The notes beneath the pieces are model-generated. The model saw nothing but the letters and a program-made list of their open reading frames with translations. It searched no databases and had not been told where the DNA came from. Positions 15,241-25,264 of a stretch of 42,675 nt of DNA are shown here, one piece after another (position 1 is the first letter of the stretch; each line of letters starts with the position of its first letter). The translations under genes and the position numbers were made by a program. This stretch comes from an uncultured Bacteroidales bacterium (GTDB lineage Bacteria > Bacteroidota > Bacteroidia > Bacteroidales > UBA932), in NCBI GenBank assembly GCA_946187865.1, contig CAMHST010000022.1:1-42675 (forward strand), given 5' to 3'.

Positions 15241-17571
15241 TCAGAGTTTGATTATCAGCTGTTTACCTGTATATTCCACCGTCTTTTCCCCATGGATGCC
15301 CGCGCCGGTGTAAACAATCCGGAAACGCCGGCTGTCCAACATGCCGGGGAAGGAACCGCTCCGGGGGCCAACAGTAAGGGTCCGCCCTTTGAGCTTGAAG
15401 TCAATCGTACTGTATGCCCCCTTTTTATAGGCCTGACCGTCCCACTCGTCCTCGTAGAGCGTGAACGTGCCGTCGGCACCCAGGTAAACCCGGATTTCCA
15501 AGTCATCCCAGGGCTTTTCGTTGCAATAATTCACATCCTCCGGGCCCAGGGGCACGATGGCCCCGGCGCGGGCATACAGCGGACAGCGGTCCAGGGGGGC
15601 ATCGGCCTTCACCGTGCGGCCGCCCGAAAGTGCCTCGCCGGTCCACCAGTCGTACCAGGTGGTGCCTGCAGGGAGATAGACGTCGTACGTCGCGGGAGCG
15701 GTCCAGTCAACGGGGGCGTCGGAGTAACGCCGGGTCTCTTCCGTGAAAAGGGCCTTCCCAACCGGGGCCACAAGCAGGGACCGGCCGAAGAGGAACTCGC
15801 CGCCCATCTCCCAGACCTGCCGGTCTTCCGGGAAATCCATCACCAGCGCACGGAGGAAACTGTCGTCGGCGCTGCTCACCTGCCAGGAGGTACTGTAGAT
15901 ATAAGGGAGAAGCGCATAGCGCATGCGGATGGCTTTCTCGATGGCGTCATAGACGGGTTCGCCCTTCTGCCCGAATTCCCAGATCTCGCGCCGGGAGCTC
16001 TCCCCGTGGCTGCGCATCATGGGATTGAACAGGCCGAACTGCAGCCAGCGCACATACAGCTCCTGGAACAGCGGGTTCCGGGAGCAGGTGGCCGGCTCTC
16101 CGCGCTTGTTGTAACCGCTGGGGAAGAAGCCGCCGATGTCGGAATTGAAATGCGGAATGCCGGTGAGGCTGAATCCCTGCCCGGCGGCTATCTGGTGGCG
16201 GAAATCGTCCCAGGTAGATTGGACATCCCCGCTCCAGGTATTGGCTCCGGTCCGCTGCTGTCCGGCATAGGCCGACCGCGTAAGCACTACGGGCCGACGG
16301 TCAGACACCCCCAGCTGCTTGCTGGTCACACCCTCTACGGAAAGCAGCGGGAAGGCGTTCAGGACGCTCCTGTAGGAGCCCAGGCCGGTCATCTGCTCCA
16401 GGTCGCTGTCCTGGTAGTCCAGGTGGTCGGGCTCGGTGGAATCCATCCACCAGCCGTCGATCCCCATTTTTTCCAGCCGGAGCAGGTGGCTCCAGTAGAT
16501 ATCGCGCGCCTCGGCGCTGAAAGCGTCGTAGGGCAGCACGCCGGAGGGATAGTCCCTGCGCGGCGGCCAGTCGGTAAGTCCGCTTTGGGGCCAGGTGCCG
16601 AAGTGCAGCAGGTGCCCCTTCGCATCCAGCTCCCGGTAGGGTTTGGTCATCGGCCCGAACGACGCCCAGATGGAAATGAGCATGTGGGCGTGGCTGCGGT
16701 GGGTCTGGTCGATCATTTCCTGTGCGTTGCGGAAATCCTCGCTCAGGAATTCCATGGCGTTCCACTGGTAATTGTTGCCCCAGTACTGCCAGTCCTGGAT
16801 AACGCAGTCCAGCGGGATGCCCCGCTCACGATACCCCTGCAGCACGCCCAGGTACTCGGCCGAGCTCTTGTAGCGTTCCCGGCTCTGCATGAAGCCGTAG
16901 GCCCAGAGCGGGAGCATGGGCACATGGCCGGTGAGGCCGCGGATACCCGCGATCACCCCGTCGGCATTGCCGCCGTAAATGAAGTAATAGTCTATCTGGG
17001 TGCCCACCTCCGACTCAAAGCTGGCCAGGTTGTCCTTGTCCGTGAAGGTGCCGGTGGAAGGGTTGTCCCAGAAAATGCCGTAGCCTTTGACAGACTGGAC
17101 GATGGGGACGAAATCCTCCGTATTGTCCTGGCGCAGGTAGCGGGTTTTTCCCGTGAGGCTCAGTTGGCCGTCCTGGAGGATGCCCAGGCCGTACAGCGGC
17201 TCGCCTTTGTCCAGGCGGAAGGCCTGGCGGGTGATGTATGCCCCTTTGTCCAGCCCCTCCGTGCGCTCGGTAAAGGACGCCTCACCCTCCTGCAGGAGGT
17301 TTTTTCCGGAAGCCGTCGCAAAACGGACGGTCCCTTCCGGCGAAACGCTCACCCGCAAGGCGGAGGAGGTGAAAACGTGCGTCCCTTTGTTCACGCGCTC
17401 CTTTACCTGCACCGCTTCGGGAGCGGCCGTCACCGACACGCTGCCGTCATGGAAGAGAGATTCTTCCGGCGCTTTCTGGATCCGGACCACAGAAGGGGTG
17501 TAAAAAGTAACTTTCACCCGCGGGGCAGGTGCTGCGGCCAGGACGGCCAGGGCGATTAACAGTGATTTCAT
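15241..17571 (-). CDS. Secreted GH31 alpha-glycosidase (alpha-xylosidase or alpha-glucosidase)
   Basis: A 776-aa protein with a short signal peptide ([10 protein letters not shown]). GH31 order: N-terminal beta-sandwich (20-200), TIM barrel (215-560) and C-terminal beta domains. The nucleophile is Asp377 in WWMDSTEPD and the acid/base Asp449 in TWSGDV. It has no PA14 insert, unlike the second GH31 of the operon. Retaining hydrolysis of alpha-xylosyl or alpha-glucosyl ends is expected. It starts 2 bases after the GH51 stop and ends one base before the GH95 start, so the three genes must be co-translated from one mRNA. Confidence 0.88.
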   Translation of the reverse strand: MKSLLIALAVLAAAPAPRVKVTFYTPSVVRIQKAPEESLFHDGSVSVTAAPEAVQVKERVNKGTHVFTSSALRVSVSPEGTVRFATASGKNLLQEGEASFTERTEGLDKGAYITRQAFRLDKGEPLYGLGILQDGQLSLTGKTRYLRQDNTEDFVPIVQSVKGYGIFWDNPSTGTFTDKDNLASFESEVGTQIDYYFIYGGNADGVIAGIRGLTGHVPMLPLWAYGFMQSRERYKSSAEYLGVLQGYRERGIPLDCVIQDWQYWGNNYQWNAMEFLSEDFRNAQEMIDQTHRSHAHMLISIWASFGPMTKPYRELDAKGHLLHFGTWPQSGLTDWPPRRDYPSGVLPYDAFSAEARDIYWSHLLRLEKMGIDGWWMDSTEPDHLDYQDSDLEQMTGLGSYRSVLNAFPLLSVEGVTSKQLGVSDRRPVVLTRSAYAGQQRTGANTWSGDVQSTWDDFRHQIAAGQGFSLTGIPHFNSDIGGFFPSGYNKRGEPATCSRNPLFQELYVRWLQFGLFNPMMRSHGESSRREIWEFGQKGEPVYDAIEKAIRMRYALLPYIYSTSWQVSSADDSFLRALVMDFPEDRQVWEMGGEFLFGRSLLVAPVGKALFTEETRRYSDAPVDWTAPATYDVYLPAGTTWYDWWTGEALSGGRTVKADAPLDRCPLYARAGAIVPLGPEDVNYCNEKPWDDLEIRVYLGADGTFTLYEDEWDGQAYKKGAYSTIDFKLKGRTLTVGPRSGSFPGMLDSRRFRIVYTGAGIHGEKTVEYTGKQLIIKL

Positions 17572-17573
17572 AG

Positions 17574-20108
17574 TCAGAATCTCTTTTCAAGGGTGAGGAC
17601 GCCGGCGGAGTAAGGCTCTACCTGAAGGGTCAGTTTCTGCCCGTCCGTAGCGGGAGAAGCCTTCCGGAGCGCGACAGCCTGCTTGTTTTCCATGCTGTTG
17701 GCAACCTCCAGCGAACCGGGGGCATAGAATTCATAGGCCGCGGAAGCGATGCCTTTCCAGTCGCCGTCGACCGACAGGGCATAAGCTTTCTCTGTAGGAT
17801 TAACCACCTTCACAATCACGTCACGGCCGTTTTCCGACAGCGTTGTGACTACGCTCAGCTCGCCGGTATCTCCGCTGAAGCCCAGGCGGTAACGGGAGAA
17901 ATGGTCGTACCAGAGCTTGGTAACCTGATAGTTGGGCGCGACGAACACGTCCTTGTAGTCGAAGTTGATGAACGCATTGTTCCAGTCCGGGGAATCCGTA
18001 CGGCGGATAAAGAGCGCGGCGGCGCCCATGGCCACCACATCCCGCTGCTCGCAGGTATTCAGGAACCCGCCCGCAAAGAGGCCGGTGCGCCAGTCGATGC
18101 TCTGAAGGTTCCATTCGGAGATGAAGAGTTTGATGTTGGGGTTGGGGCAGTCGGCGATTATCCGGGCGTAGCGGTCGTACTGTTCGCCCAGCCGGCGCGG
18201 GCCGGTGGCGTATCCGCCCTGCTGCTCGTAATGGTGCAGGCTCAGGTAGTCGAAATACGAGCCGGAGCGCTTCAGGAACTGCTCGTCTTCCTGGAAACCG
18301 CCGCAGGCGATGATCTTGATAGAGGGATCCACGGCCCGCATGGCCTCGGAGAAATCCCTGACGCATTTTTCGTAGCGGTCTATCCCCATCTCCCACATCT
18401 CGTTGTCAATCTCCCAGAACTTGACGTTGTAGGGCTCCGGATGGCCGTTGGCCGCCCGTTTGGCCCCCCACTCGTCCGTGGCGGGAGCATTGCAATAGCG
18501 CACCCAGTTCACGGCATCGGCCAGGATGGAGTCGTATTCATCGGCCGGACGCTCGAAGTGGACGGAAACCACCATCACGGGCTCGGTATTCACTTCCCGG
18601 CAGAAGCGGATGAATTCGTCGGTGCCGAAACAGTTCTGGTCGTAGTCCATCCACATCCAGTGCGGCCAGCGGTAGCGGTCTTTCTGCGGCCCCACGCCCC
18701 ACTGCCAGTAGTACTGGGCGACATAGCCTCCACCCGGCCAGCGCAGGCAGGTGGGATGCAGGTCTTTGACCGTCTGCAGGATATCCGGCCGGAATCCGCC
18801 CAGGGACTGTCCGGTAGCGGTGGACATGCTGAACTGGTCCACCTGCACGGTGCCGTCCTGCACCAGGATGGCGAAGTCGGCGTCGTCGGCCGAGAAATCG
18901 GCCGGAAGACTCACGCCCATGCACTTCCATCCGGGGCCGGGCGCGCCGTAGTGCTGTTCGCGCAGCACCTTCCCGTCGCGGACAATGGCCACCGAGACTT
19001 TTCCGTCACCTTTGGCGTAGAAGGAGCCCACATAGGTTTCCCCTTTCACGATATGCTGCGGACCTTGGGAAACGCCGGCGGGAGAGGCCCCGGCCTTGAT
19101 TTCCTGGCTGTAGTCCATATTCACGGCGTCGCCCTTGACCAGGCGGTACTCCCCTTTCCCGAAGGCTTTCCACTGTGGGGCCACCGCGGGAATCTTCACC
19201 GCGTCCGGCGTTCCCTGAAAATAGACTTTCTTGCCATCCAGGGAGCTTACGCGGATGTTCCGGTACAGGGCCTCGGTGTAATTCACCCAGAGCACAAGGT
19301 CGTTGTGGCCGGTGCGGTCCAACTTGTTGTAAGAGAGCACTTTCTTCCCGTCCCAGAAGACCTGGGCCGAAGTCCCCTTGCAGCGGATGCGGAGCTTGTG
19401 CCAGTCCTGACGCTCGTTGACCTGGGCGTCACCGGCCGCCTTGGACAGGAGCGGATCCAGCGTCTTCACCCGGCGCGTCCTGCCGCCGAAGGAGGGCATC
19501 TCCTTCTCCACCATCGTGGCAATGGCGAAGTAGGGCTCGGTGGGCTGGGCCGATGCCGCCTGCCGGGCCCTTGCCTCGTCGGCCGCCTGGACCTGCGACT
19601 GGGTCTGGGCAGGGGTGAAGGTGCGCACCTCGTAATAGGGATTGTGCACACGCACGAAGTAAGGCTCGCCGCCCGTCTGGTTGCGGAAGGCGAAGCGAAG
19701 ATCCATCAGGCCCCCGCTCCAGGCACGCCGGGCCAGCCGGTAGGAGCGCCAGTTCACGTCCATCGAGATCTCGTAGTCGTCGGTGTCCAGCGACACCAGC
19801 GGCAGCGGCTGCTCGTAGCGGGTGGGCGAATGCAGCACGGCATCGTCGTCCATGAACCAGCCGTCGAAATAGCCGTCCCGCGGCGGGATGCCCGGATAAT
19901 GCTCGGGCTCGAAGGAACGCTCATAGATCAGTTCCTGCCATACCCCGTTATTGGCTGAAAAGTAGATGTGTTCAAACAGCTGGCCATACAGCATCGGGTC
20001 TATCAGGCCCTCCGGCTTTGCGGAGCGGATGTCTATGGCAGCCTTTTCCTGCGCCGGGGACGGGACCGCCAGGCACAATGCTGTCAGGAGCGGCAGAAGG
20101 TTTTTCAT
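17574..20108 (-). CDS. Secreted GH51 arabinofuranosidase with inserted LamG-like domain
   Basis: An 844-aa protein with a signal peptide (LCLAVPSPAQ). The N-terminus (22-70) carries GH51-type strands (MLYGQLFEHIYFSANNGVWQ). Residues about 105-295 form an inserted beta-rich segment like a LamG/DUF1080 jelly roll (IRCKGTSAQVFWDGKKVLSY), followed by a second beta domain (310-430) and the barrel. Acid/base Glu570 is in WEIDNEMW and nucleophile Glu665 in LFISEWN. The insertion makes it about 180 residues longer than the plus-strand GH51 and may bind polysaccharide. The ATG at 20108 begins the signal peptide directly; an upstream GTG adds nine unlikely residues. Confidence 0.88.
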   Translation of the reverse strand: MKNLLPLLTALCLAVPSPAQEKAAIDIRSAKPEGLIDPMLYGQLFEHIYFSANNGVWQELIYERSFEPEHYPGIPPRDGYFDGWFMDDDAVLHSPTRYEQPLPLVSLDTDDYEISMDVNWRSYRLARRAWSGGLMDLRFAFRNQTGGEPYFVRVHNPYYEVRTFTPAQTQSQVQAADEARARQAASAQPTEPYFAIATMVEKEMPSFGGRTRRVKTLDPLLSKAAGDAQVNERQDWHKLRIRCKGTSAQVFWDGKKVLSYNKLDRTGHNDLVLWVNYTEALYRNIRVSSLDGKKVYFQGTPDAVKIPAVAPQWKAFGKGEYRLVKGDAVNMDYSQEIKAGASPAGVSQGPQHIVKGETYVGSFYAKGDGKVSVAIVRDGKVLREQHYGAPGPGWKCMGVSLPADFSADDADFAILVQDGTVQVDQFSMSTATGQSLGGFRPDILQTVKDLHPTCLRWPGGGYVAQYYWQWGVGPQKDRYRWPHWMWMDYDQNCFGTDEFIRFCREVNTEPVMVVSVHFERPADEYDSILADAVNWVRYCNAPATDEWGAKRAANGHPEPYNVKFWEIDNEMWEMGIDRYEKCVRDFSEAMRAVDPSIKIIACGGFQEDEQFLKRSGSYFDYLSLHHYEQQGGYATGPRRLGEQYDRYARIIADCPNPNIKLFISEWNLQSIDWRTGLFAGGFLNTCEQRDVVAMGAAALFIRRTDSPDWNNAFINFDYKDVFVAPNYQVTKLWYDHFSRYRLGFSGDTGELSVVTTLSENGRDVIVKVVNPTEKAYALSVDGDWKGIASAAYEFYAPGSLEVANSMENKQAVALRKASPATDGQKLTLQVEPYSAGVLTLEKRF

Positions 20109-20141
20109 ATCGTACAGATTGTCAATCGTTTCCACTGGGGC

Positions 20142-20163
20142 CCTGCTGCAAGGATGCAGCAGG
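20142..20163 (-). repeat. Intercistronic hairpin between GH31 and GH51
   Basis: Directly after the GH31 stop (minus strand) a perfect 9-bp stem (20142-20150/20155-20163) encloses a 4-base loop; there is no T-run. A related CCCTGC/GCAGGG stem lies in the preceding intercistronic gap, about 22470-22493. Such hairpins may tune mRNA stability between operon genes. Confidence 0.5.
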
Positions 20164-22452
20164 CTATTCGCTTAAAGTGCAGTCTTTCAGTAAGTTAGTC
20201 AACTCACTCTCACGGACGAAGACCGGAATGGTGCGAAGGTCCACATCGGTCTGGATCCACTGTCCGCCGTCGTAGTGCTCGCCGGTCCAGAAATCGGTCC
20301 AGCCGCCTTCGGTAGCGGGAAGATAGGTGGTCCAGAGCTGCGTTCCGGAGAGCGTGACGGGATTCACCAGCAGCGCCGGGCCGAACATGTACTCGTTCCC
20401 TTGCAGCAGCGCATCCGGGTCTTCTGGGAAGTCGAAGACCAGCGGACGCATGAGCGTATAGCCTTCCTTGGAGACCTTCTTGGCACAGGCAAGGATGTAA
20501 GGGAGCAGCTTTTCACGCAGATGCATGTACGAAGAGACGACGGCGTAAGTCTCCTCCCCGTAGTGCCAGGGCTCGGTCTGGCTCATGTAGCCGTGCACGC
20601 GCATGAAAGGCAGGAAGGTGGCCACCTGCACCCAGCGCACAAGGCGCTCCTGGTATTCGGCCGATGTATATTGGTCTGAGGGGCGGAAAAAGCCGCCGGC
20701 GTCGAAGGTCCACCAGGGCAGTCCGGTGGCCATCTGTCCCAGGCCGCCGGCGATCTGGCGGCGAAGGGTTTCCAGGTCGTTGCCTACGTCGCCGGACCAG
20801 GTGACCACGCCATAGCGCTGGATGCCGGAGAAGGCGCTGCGCGTAAGGATGACGGGCTCGTGGTCCGTGATGTCCTTGAGGCCGTTATACATGGTGCGGT
20901 TCACCATGAGCGGATACACATTGCGGTACAGGTCTCCGGGGACGGTGTTCCCGGCGATTAGCCGGCCGGCCAGGTCGTCGTTCTCGGGTTCCGTGGCGTC
21001 GAACCACCAGGCGTCTATCCCGTACGGGACGGCCAGGCTGTCACGGAAACTCTGCACGTAGAAGGCGGCGGCTTCCGGATTGAAGAAATCGACCCAGTCT
21101 GTGCCGTCAATGTAATAGCCTTTCTCCTGGAGCTGCTGGCCCAGGTGGCAGTTGCGGTCTACCTTGGACCAGACTGAAATCATGAAACGGGTGTCCTGGG
21201 CATGCAGGGCACTGGTAAGGGCGGCGGGGTCCGGATAATGCTCCGTGTCGAACTCCATCGAGTTCCAGCCGGTGTTTCCCCACCACTGCCAGTCCTGCAC
21301 AATCACGTCCAGCGGCAGGCCGCGGCGCTTGAATTCGGCGGCATTTTCCAGGATTTCATCCTGCGAATGGTAGCGCTCCCGGCAGTGGATATAGCCGAAC
21401 ATCCACTCCGGCATCTCGGGCACTGGCCCGGTGAGCTTGCGGTAGGCCGATATCACTTCGTCGGCCTTGCCGGAGAAGACCGTATAGTCCAGCGCCCGGG
21501 CCGCAGGGGAACGGAAGGTGGTGGAGTTGTCTATGGGGCGCCAGTAAAGGACAGGCTTGTCTCCGCGCACGCCCTCCGAGCGAAGGCTGTGTTTCCCGGC
21601 GGTGAGGGTGACGATGGTGGAGGTCGTGGGCGGCAGCCAGGTGTTGGTCACATCCACAACGGGTTCGTCGTCGATGGTCAGGAACTGGCGGCGGGACATG
21701 GCCTGGCCGCAGTCCAGCATGATGGCGTACTCGCCGTCAGAGGGAACCTCCAGCTCGCCCGCGAAGGAGCGGTACCAGCGCTGTTCACGCCGGTTGCCGG
21801 CCGTTCCGGTGGCGTTCACCGTCTCTCCCCTGCCGGATTCCTCCTCCGGGGCCAGGGTTACGGCATTGTCGGCCGGATTGAAATCGGTGAGGCCGTAATT
21901 GTTCCACATCAGGCCGTAGCCCTTGCTGGAAAGGACAAAGGGGATAGCGATCTGGGTATTCACCTGGGTGAGCCTGCGGGTAAGTCCGCGCACATTCAGG
22001 TAGCCGTCCTGGAACTGTCCGGTTCCGAAGAGGGCTTCATCCTCCGGTGAGCGGAAGCGCTGGGAAACGGTCCAGGCCGGGGTTTCGCCGATGTCGGAGC
22101 GTTTCACCTCCCGGCCGCCGGGCATCTCCGAGAGCAGGATTTCGCCGTCGGCATTGAGGAAAGTGAGGGTGCCGTCGGCCTTGTTGTACCGGGCGGTGAG
22201 GGCGGCGGTGCTCAGGGTCACCTCCGTTTCAGTCTCGTCCGACTTGAAACTAGGGCTCGGCAGCTTTTCCGTATAGACCAGCTCTTCCTGGGGCACGGAG
22301 CCTTCCGGAATCAGCTGTACCCGGATGGAATTGTCTGTAAGGGGCTGAAGGACCAGCATCCCGTCGGGCGTAGAAATGGCCACGCGCTTCTGAGCGCATC
22401 CCAGCAGCAGGAGGGGCAGCAGCCAAAGAATATGCAAATGTCTCATCTTCAT
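20164..22452 (-). CDS. GH31 alpha-xylosidase-like lipoprotein with PA14-type insert
   Basis: A 762-aa protein with a lipoprotein signal (LLPLLLLGC, Cys19). After the first beta-sandwich an insert of about 90 residues (225-310; RWYRSFAGELEVPSDGEYAI, then LTAGKHSLRSEG) has PA14 character, as in known xyloglucan alpha-xylosidases. Barrel nucleophile Asp485 lies in WWFDATEPE and acid/base Asp555 in TWSGDV. Anchoring plus PA14 suggests removal of alpha-1,6-xylose from xyloglucan oligosaccharides at the membrane. The ATG at 22452 was chosen; the TTG at 22464 is less likely, and an ATG at 22446 is also possible. Confidence 0.88.
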   Translation of the reverse strand: MKMRHLHILWLLPLLLLGCAQKRVAISTPDGMLVLQPLTDNSIRVQLIPEGSVPQEELVYTEKLPSPSFKSDETETEVTLSTAALTARYNKADGTLTFLNADGEILLSEMPGGREVKRSDIGETPAWTVSQRFRSPEDEALFGTGQFQDGYLNVRGLTRRLTQVNTQIAIPFVLSSKGYGLMWNNYGLTDFNPADNAVTLAPEEESGRGETVNATGTAGNRREQRWYRSFAGELEVPSDGEYAIMLDCGQAMSRRQFLTIDDEPVVDVTNTWLPPTTSTIVTLTAGKHSLRSEGVRGDKPVLYWRPIDNSTTFRSPAARALDYTVFSGKADEVISAYRKLTGPVPEMPEWMFGYIHCRERYHSQDEILENAAEFKRRGLPLDVIVQDWQWWGNTGWNSMEFDTEHYPDPAALTSALHAQDTRFMISVWSKVDRNCHLGQQLQEKGYYIDGTDWVDFFNPEAAAFYVQSFRDSLAVPYGIDAWWFDATEPENDDLAGRLIAGNTVPGDLYRNVYPLMVNRTMYNGLKDITDHEPVILTRSAFSGIQRYGVVTWSGDVGNDLETLRRQIAGGLGQMATGLPWWTFDAGGFFRPSDQYTSAEYQERLVRWVQVATFLPFMRVHGYMSQTEPWHYGEETYAVVSSYMHLREKLLPYILACAKKVSKEGYTLMRPLVFDFPEDPDALLQGNEYMFGPALLVNPVTLSGTQLWTTYLPATEGGWTDFWTGEHYDGGQWIQTDVDLRTIPVFVRESELTNLLKDCTLSE

Positions 22453-22521
22453 GATTTTACGCAAAACCCCTGCCGTCCAAGCGCAGCAGGGTATTCATGT
22501 AACAGATTGTAATTCAAGATG

Positions 22522-23691
22522 TTACTGCTTCAGGATAATCTGTTTGCCCAGCACCAGCTTGTCGCCGGAGTCGTCCACGGTCCAGTACTGCGGCTTGCGC
22601 GGGCCGTCTCCCTCTACGTGATGAACCACATAGCGGAGTTCCCCGTCAAAGGTGCGGAACAGCATGCCGTGGCCGGAATTGTTGGCCAGGAAGGGTTCCG
22701 GCTCCTGTACCCAGGGACCGGCGATGGTGCCGGACTCGGAGTAGCACACCACCTGCAGGTAACGCTCCTTGCCCCAGGTGCTCCAGAGCATGCCCAGCTT
22801 GCCGGTCTGGGTACGGAACATCTGCGGACCGTCGGTCACCCAGCCGGGCATTTTCATGCCGAAGGTAGCCTCTCCCAGGCTGTTCATCTCGCCGCAGGGC
22901 GGGCATTCAGAAGCGCGGAACATGGTCACAGGCCACTCGGAGATGGTTTTCGTGAGATCCGGTGCCAGCTCGATGTAATCCATGGTACCGTCAATAAGCT
23001 GGGTCCACTCGTGGACGAAAACCATGTAGATGTGCCCGTCTTCCTCATAGAGGGTGCCGTCGATGCAGTCCCACTCGTAAGGCTGGTAGTCGTAACCGGG
23101 CGTGACCGAGAAGGGCACGAACGGACCTTCCGGGCTCTTGGAGCGAAGCAGGTAAGTCTGGTTATGGGGCACGTTGTAGCGCCGGGGAATGGCCTGGATA
23201 ATCTCGGAGTGGTCGCTCCAGGTACCGGCATAGTAGTAATAATCGCCGATCTTGTGGATCTCGGCCGCGGCGGCGAAGCCCGCCTTCTCACACCAGGTTC
23301 CGCTGAGGTCGATCACATTGTACGGGCCCTCCCACATCACCAGGTCCTTGCTGCGCCACTGGCGTCCGCCGGAGCTGGTGAGATAGTAGGTCTTCGTGGC
23401 TTCGTCGGCCAGGATGAAGGGGTCGCTCATGGACAGGTCGTTGAAATGCACGGTGCGGATCCGGTTCTGTTCTTCCCGCATGCGGCGCATGCGTTCGGCC
23501 ATACCTGTGGTGTCCCGGTTGGCCTGGATGGAACCGCCGAAGTTCCGCTGGCCGGGGTCTGCGGGGGGAGCCTGCTCCACCGGCTGGATCACTTTCTTCT
23601 CGGGGACGGGGGCGGGAGCGGAATTCTGTTTGCAAGAAACGGCGGCCGCCATGGCCATGGTGCCCAACAGGGCGATTTTCAGGAGTTTCAT
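22522..23691 (-). CDS. GH43 glycosidase-like lipoprotein
   Basis: A 389-aa protein with a lipoprotein signal (MAAAVSC, Cys20) and a Pro/Arg-rich linker to about residue 80. The five-bladed propeller shows the base Asp90 (MSDPFIL), the pKa-tuning Asp211 (CIDGTLY) and VTDGPQ (Asp287) where many GH43 members have Glu in the acid position; the TDGP form recurs in one branch of the family as I recall it. Arabinofuranosidase or xylosidase activity is expected. It is the promoter-proximal gene of the GH43 > GH31 > GH51 > GH31 > GH95 operon. The ATG at 23691 begins MKLLKIALLG; the upstream GTG extension lacks signal-peptide character. Confidence 0.82.
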   Translation of the reverse strand: MKLLKIALLGTMAMAAAVSCKQNSAPAPVPEKKVIQPVEQAPPADPGQRNFGGSIQANRDTTGMAERMRRMREEQNRIRTVHFNDLSMSDPFILADEATKTYYLTSSGGRQWRSKDLVMWEGPYNVIDLSGTWCEKAGFAAAAEIHKIGDYYYYAGTWSDHSEIIQAIPRRYNVPHNQTYLLRSKSPEGPFVPFSVTPGYDYQPYEWDCIDGTLYEEDGHIYMVFVHEWTQLIDGTMDYIELAPDLTKTISEWPVTMFRASECPPCGEMNSLGEATFGMKMPGWVTDGPQMFRTQTGKLGMLWSTWGKERYLQVVCYSESGTIAGPWVQEPEPFLANNSGHGMLFRTFDGELRYVVHHVEGDGPRKPQYWTVDDSGDKLVLGKQIILKQ

Positions 23692-23735
23692 ACGATTATC
23701 AGTTATTTTTGTTACGTGCATATATGTGTACTTTA

Positions 23736-23743
23736 CAAATTTA
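23736..23743 (-). promoter_or_regulatory. Promoter -7 box of the five-gene glycosidase operon
   Basis: The minus strand reads TAAATTTG, a perfect TAnnTTTG, 44 bases upstream of the GH43 ATG. No TTTG is seen at -33, so an activator may be needed. Confidence 0.45.
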
Positions 23744-23816
23744 GCACATAGCGCCCACACGTAATTTTAAGAATAGACCAAAATCTTTAAAATTAGAACA
23801 TGCTCCACACGGGCGC

Positions 23817-23847
23817 TTGCACGATAAAAGGAGTTTCCCTATCTTTG
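23817..23847 (+). promoter_or_regulatory. Promoter of the histidine phosphatase gene
   Basis: TTG (23817-23819), a 20-base spacer and TATCTTTG (23840-23847) precede the ATG by 34 bases. It is divergent from the GH43 operon promoter in a 190-base gap. Confidence 0.6.
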
Positions 23848-23881
23848 AGCAAAACCCGGCACTAGAACATAACTGACAAAT

Positions 23882-25261
23882 ATGAAAAGATTTTTTCTGA
23901 CCTCCTTGCTCCTGGCCTTCTGCGTGAGCCTGAACGCCCAACAGGAAGAGGCCGTACGCCTGTTCACCGAGAACCCGGACCGGTCTTCCAACAACATGCA
24001 CTCCTATGAGTTCAATCCCATCCGGGACACGCCTGCACCCAAGGGCTACAAAGCCTTTTACATCTCCCATTACGGACGCCACGGTTCCCGCTATGAGCAG
24101 AACTCCACCTTCGCCCGCCGGGCCCAGCAGGCTTTCGCCTACCTGGACTCCCTGCACCTGCTCACCCAGACCGGAAAAGAGCTTTGGGACAAGGTGGAAA
24201 GCGTAGTAGATGCCCACAAGGGCATGGAAGGCTCCCTGTCGCCCCGCGGCGCCCAGGAGCACCGCACGCTGGCCGCCCGCATGTCGGAGCGTTTCCCCGA
24301 TATCTTCAAGAACAAAAAGCGGGAGCAGGTCCAGTGCTTCTCCAGCACCAGCTTCCGCTGCATCGTGAGCATGAACAACTTCACCTATTCGCTCAAGGAG
24401 AAACGCCCCCATCTGCAGATGAGCTTTACCAGCGCAGAGCGTTTCATGGCCTACATCAACCCCAGCCTGTACATTCCGCGCCCCGGAGACCCGCCCCGTC
24501 CCCCCTTCCCCGCCGGCGGATTCCCGCGTCCCCGCCAGGAGCAGCCCAGTGGCTTCCATCCCTTCCCGGGAGAGCCCGGCTATGACTTCACCCGCTTCCT
24601 GACCCCGCTGTTCACCGACCTGGGCGCCGCCCTCAAAGCCATGGGCAACCCCGAGCCCTTCGTGAGGGCCATCTTCACCACCGGCGGCCTGTGCCAGCTC
24701 ATCGACTTCCTGGGCGTAGAAATCCTCCGCACGTATTTCACGCCGGAAGAGATCGCCTACCTGTGGGCCGACGGCAACGACTCCATCTACCGGATGTGGG
24801 GCGGATCGGCCGAGAACGGCGACGTAATCCGCTATGCGATCTGCCCGCTGCTGAAAGACTTTATCGAGAAGGCCGACGTAGCCCTGGAAGACAACTCCCA
24901 CATGGCCGCAGACCTGCGGTTCGGCCACGACACCTCCATCCTTCCGCTGTTCGCCCTGCTGGGCGTGGACGACCCTCAAGGCCGCATCATGCCTTACAAG
25001 GAGGCCCACAAGATGGGCTGGTACGCCTTCTTCCAGGTGCCCATGGCCACCAATATCCAGATGGTGTTCTACCGCGGCAAGAAGGGAGACGTCCTGACCA
25101 AGATCCTGTACAACGAAAAAGAGATCCTGCTGCCCGGCATCCAGCCCGTCAGCGGCCCGTACTACAGCTGGCCGGAACTCAAGGCCCATTTCTACCAGCT
25201 CATCGAGAAAGCCTCGGAGCCCTGGACCCGCGCCGCTGCCGCCGCGAAGGAAGCCGCTTAA
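23882..25261 (+). CDS. Secreted histidine-type acid phosphatase
   Basis: A 459-aa branch-2 histidine phosphatase with a signal peptide (FCVSLNAQ, residue 20). The catalytic motif is HYGRHGSRY (Arg66, His67, Gly68, Arg70; phospho-histidine at His67) and the proton donor is in FGHDTS (His349-Asp350). The HD form points to acid phosphatases and phytases; MINPP enzymes carry HAE. A proline-rich stretch (198-232; RPGDPPRPPFP) is inserted in the cap and looks disordered. Release of phosphate from inositol or sugar phosphates in the periplasm is plausible. The stop lies 3 bases from the convergent gene at 25265. Confidence 0.85.
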   Translation: MKRFFLTSLLLAFCVSLNAQQEEAVRLFTENPDRSSNNMHSYEFNPIRDTPAPKGYKAFYISHYGRHGSRYEQNSTFARRAQQAFAYLDSLHLLTQTGKELWDKVESVVDAHKGMEGSLSPRGAQEHRTLAARMSERFPDIFKNKKREQVQCFSSTSFRCIVSMNNFTYSLKEKRPHLQMSFTSAERFMAYINPSLYIPRPGDPPRPPFPAGGFPRPRQEQPSGFHPFPGEPGYDFTRFLTPLFTDLGAALKAMGNPEPFVRAIFTTGGLCQLIDFLGVEILRTYFTPEEIAYLWADGNDSIYRMWGGSAENGDVIRYAICPLLKDFIEKADVALEDNSHMAADLRFGHDTSILPLFALLGVDDPQGRIMPYKEAHKMGWYAFFQVPMATNIQMVFYRGKKGDVLTKILYNEKEILLPGIQPVSGPYYSWPELKAHFYQLIEKASEPWTRAAAAAKEAA

Positions 25262-25264
25262 CGC

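Noticed and set aside
14857..17559. 900-codon plus-strand frame antisense to GH31/GH95
   Set aside because: The opposite strand encodes two complete glycosidases with catalytic motifs; the plus-strand frame has no domain and low-complexity composition.
17901..19958. 685-codon plus-strand frame antisense to GH51
   Set aside because: Shadow of the GH51 gene for the same reason.
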